NCBI RefSeq assembly: GCF_900101855.1
Contig: NZ_FMVC01000011.1
Span: forward strand, 37,246-101,245
From: Flavobacterium anhuiense
GTDB taxonomy: Bacteria > Bacteroidota > Bacteroidia > Flavobacteriales > Flavobacteriaceae
Direction of reading: 5' to 3'
DNA length: 64,000 nucleotides
Shown: piece by piece, positions 63,701-64,000 of the stretch
Layout of the letters: the number at the start of each line of letters is the position of its first letter
Numbering within the stretch: the stretch's first letter is position 1
Notes under the pieces: generated by a model
What the model was told of the DNA's origin: nothing
The model's input: the letters and a program-made list of their open reading frames with translations, nothing else
The model's database searches: none
Position numbers and translations under genes: made by a program

Positions 63701-64000
63701 TCAGATATCCTTTTGGATCTGCAACCGTAGTTTTCAGTGTAACATCCGATGGATTTAAAGGCTGGGCATTTTTAGTGTCATTGGCAAAAACATTTTTCCC
63801 TAATGTCTGAGGAGCATTCGATCCTAAAACTGACGGAATTTCATCTGCATTTGCCACAAGATTCCCTGCCGTAACCGGTACGGTAATAGTTACTGAATCG
63901 CAGTTTGCTGGATTAGTGTTTTCGCAGATTTTATATTCGACATTGTAATTTCCTTTTGGCGTGTTTGGCGCAACTGTAATCGTGTAATCTGAATTTAAAG
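60705..64000 (-). CDS. large repeat adhesin with type B T9SS sorting domain, C-terminal part
   Basis: More than 1090 residues are visible; the reading frame stays open to the right edge, so the N-terminus is missing. The right part consists of Ig-like modules of about 100 residues, each with 'xxYxICE..NxxNCxS' near the end. Two module types alternate as a 603-base unit, repeated near-identically at least three times. Next come a different domain (about 62100-62340) and more modules, then a DUF11-like domain (FKFTVTNTGNVPLVGITI). The end is NAFSPNGDSKNARFYIRGI to GYLYLNK, the gliding-type (TIGR04131) type B CTD. It resembles SprB-like adhesins. Confidence 0.93.
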   Translation of the reverse strand, partial: LNSDYTITVAPNTPKGNYNVEYKICENTNPANCDSVTITVPVTAGNLVANADEIPSVLGSNAPQTLGKNVFANDTKNAQPLNPSDVTLKTTVADPKGYLTVDANGNIVLGANPPAGDYELTYEICEKLNPDNCSSNTVKVIVGTPVIDAVEDAIASINGNIGGTTISLISNDTLNGNPIAVGTAAGEVKFEIIGTLPTGLTLNSDYTITVAPNTPKGNYNVEYKICENTNPTNCDSVTITVPVTAGNLVANADEIPSVLGSNAPQTLGKNVFDNDTKNAQPLDPADVTLKITAADPKGYLTVDANGNIVLGANPPAGTYELTYEICEKLNLDNCSSNTVKVTVGTPVIDAVEDVIASINGNIGGTTISLIANDKLNGSPITVGTAAGEVKFEIIGTLPTGLTLNSDYTITVAPNTPAADYNVEYKICENTNPTNCDSVITIIKVTGGNLIANEDLVPAVGVNVPQKVINVFENDTKDGNKLVPSDVDLKLTQADPKGYLTVDADGNVVLAPNAPAGEYELTYTICEKLNPNNCDSNVVKVTVTEPKMTVVANSYCSNNVPYVNYTVTPDNFTTNNLLTVKWIDSNNNVVATQTNLPLSGNILWPGAEIDSKQNGTDWPGWILNNGIWAEGADGFEATRNGVKIQFSLNPTVTVSVAYPPATPDCNARPTFSIKANNDEAGPINVKKGANATINIFENDLLNGAKIKASDVILSVPVVHPNISLNADGSINIAANTADGVYELTYQICEAANTSNCSQAVIKIIVDNVVDPATPTDNKIILNNDNDVSADGINGSLEFVNVLDNDLINGKPINPADVTIKSVTESPYFEWNADGTVNVKPNTPGGNYPLTYQVCEKANGTNCSTAVLNVFVEVPAISVIKTAVFNDENKSGFANAGETITYKFTVTNTGNVPLVGITINDPLPGVVVSGQAINLGVNESNETNFTAIYKITQEDINRGSVSNQATVKGSSVRGVVVEDQSDDASNSGDSPTVLDLNGCSIKVMNAFSPNGDSKNARFYIRGIECYPDNTVEIYNRWGVLVFSIDQYNNNDRVFVGYSNGRSTIKQTDGLPVGTYFYILKYKDSAQKSHQESGYLYLNK
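62035..64000 (-). repeat. 603-bp tandem repeat units in the adhesin gene
   Basis: The motif coding for NADEIPSVLG occurs at 63844 and 63241 and as a diverged copy at 62638: exact 603-base steps, or 201 codons. The first two are near-identical in DNA; a further copy runs into the right edge. The region left of about 62600 is diverged. Confidence 0.85.

Noticed and set aside
60705..64000. CRISPR-like array in the right-edge repeats
   Set aside because: Repeats are 603 bases long, coding and in frame, with no short spacers.

Overview
The window is AT-rich, gene-dense DNA from a member of the Bacteroidota, almost certainly a Flavobacterium of the F. johnsoniae type. The evidence is the TAnnTTTG promoter elements, the lack of Shine-Dalgarno sites, many lipoproteins and DUF families typical of the phylum (DUF4249, DUF4270, DUF4403, DUF4907, DUF6089), and type IX secretion (T9SS) and gliding genes: sprA, a porG-like gene, a remB-like gene, two porP/sprF-family genes, a porE-like gene and a large adhesin with a type B sorting domain. 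No rRNA, tRNA, CRISPR array, prophage or insertion sequence was seen. No gene-free stretch exceeds about 300 bases.

Layout. 1-2.3 kb: 5' part of trigger factor, a holin-like membrane protein and an alpha/beta hydrolase, all on minus. 2.3-9.4 kb: an orphan lipoprotein, a TonB-dependent receptor with its DUF4249 lipoprotein, pdxJ, a CBS protein and nadK. 9.5-16.2 kb: an envelope-biogenesis operon (porG-like, uppS, bamA, two ompH/skp genes) followed by murI. 16.2-23.2 kb: an outer membrane protein plus a DUF4270 lipoprotein on minus, then a plus-strand cassette (beta-barrel, Kelch lipoprotein, DUF4907 lipoprotein, LytS-type kinase, LytTR regulator). 23.2-27.9 kb: gamma carbonic anhydrase-like protein, a PorP/SprF protein, Nfu, a LEA-like helical protein, MscS and tsaB. 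28-35.2 kb: a MacAB/TolC-type export cluster with two adaptors and two permeases. 35.4-42 kb: a DUF4403 lipoprotein, then the cytochrome oxidase assembly cluster (heme o synthase, two subunit III proteins, subunit IV, a cysteine-less SCO-like protein, SCO, DUF420, and a small CxxC membrane protein). 42-53.7 kb: remB-like, deoC, vanZ, gcvH, the 2400-residue sprA and ruvA. 53.8-57.6 kb: malic enzyme, a CBS protein and a divergent HTH/orphan pair around a perfect palindrome. 57.7-64 kb: a PorE-like OmpA protein, a SprF-like protein and the C-terminal part of a repetitive adhesin that runs off the right edge.

How the genes fit together. The main theme is the cell envelope. BamA and the Skp-like proteins assemble outer membrane barrels, among them SprA, the T9SS translocon. 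PorG-like, PorP/SprF and PorE-like proteins are accessory parts of T9SS, and the right-edge adhesin carries the sorting domain that this system recognises. A second theme is aerobic respiration: a heme-copper oxidase assembly operon lacking subunits I and II, which must lie elsewhere. The least explained parts are the Kelch/DUF4907/two-component cassette, the small CxxC protein and SCO-like protein in the oxidase cluster, the palindrome-controlled HTH/orphan pair, and several RNA hairpins placed directly at promoters or gene junctions.
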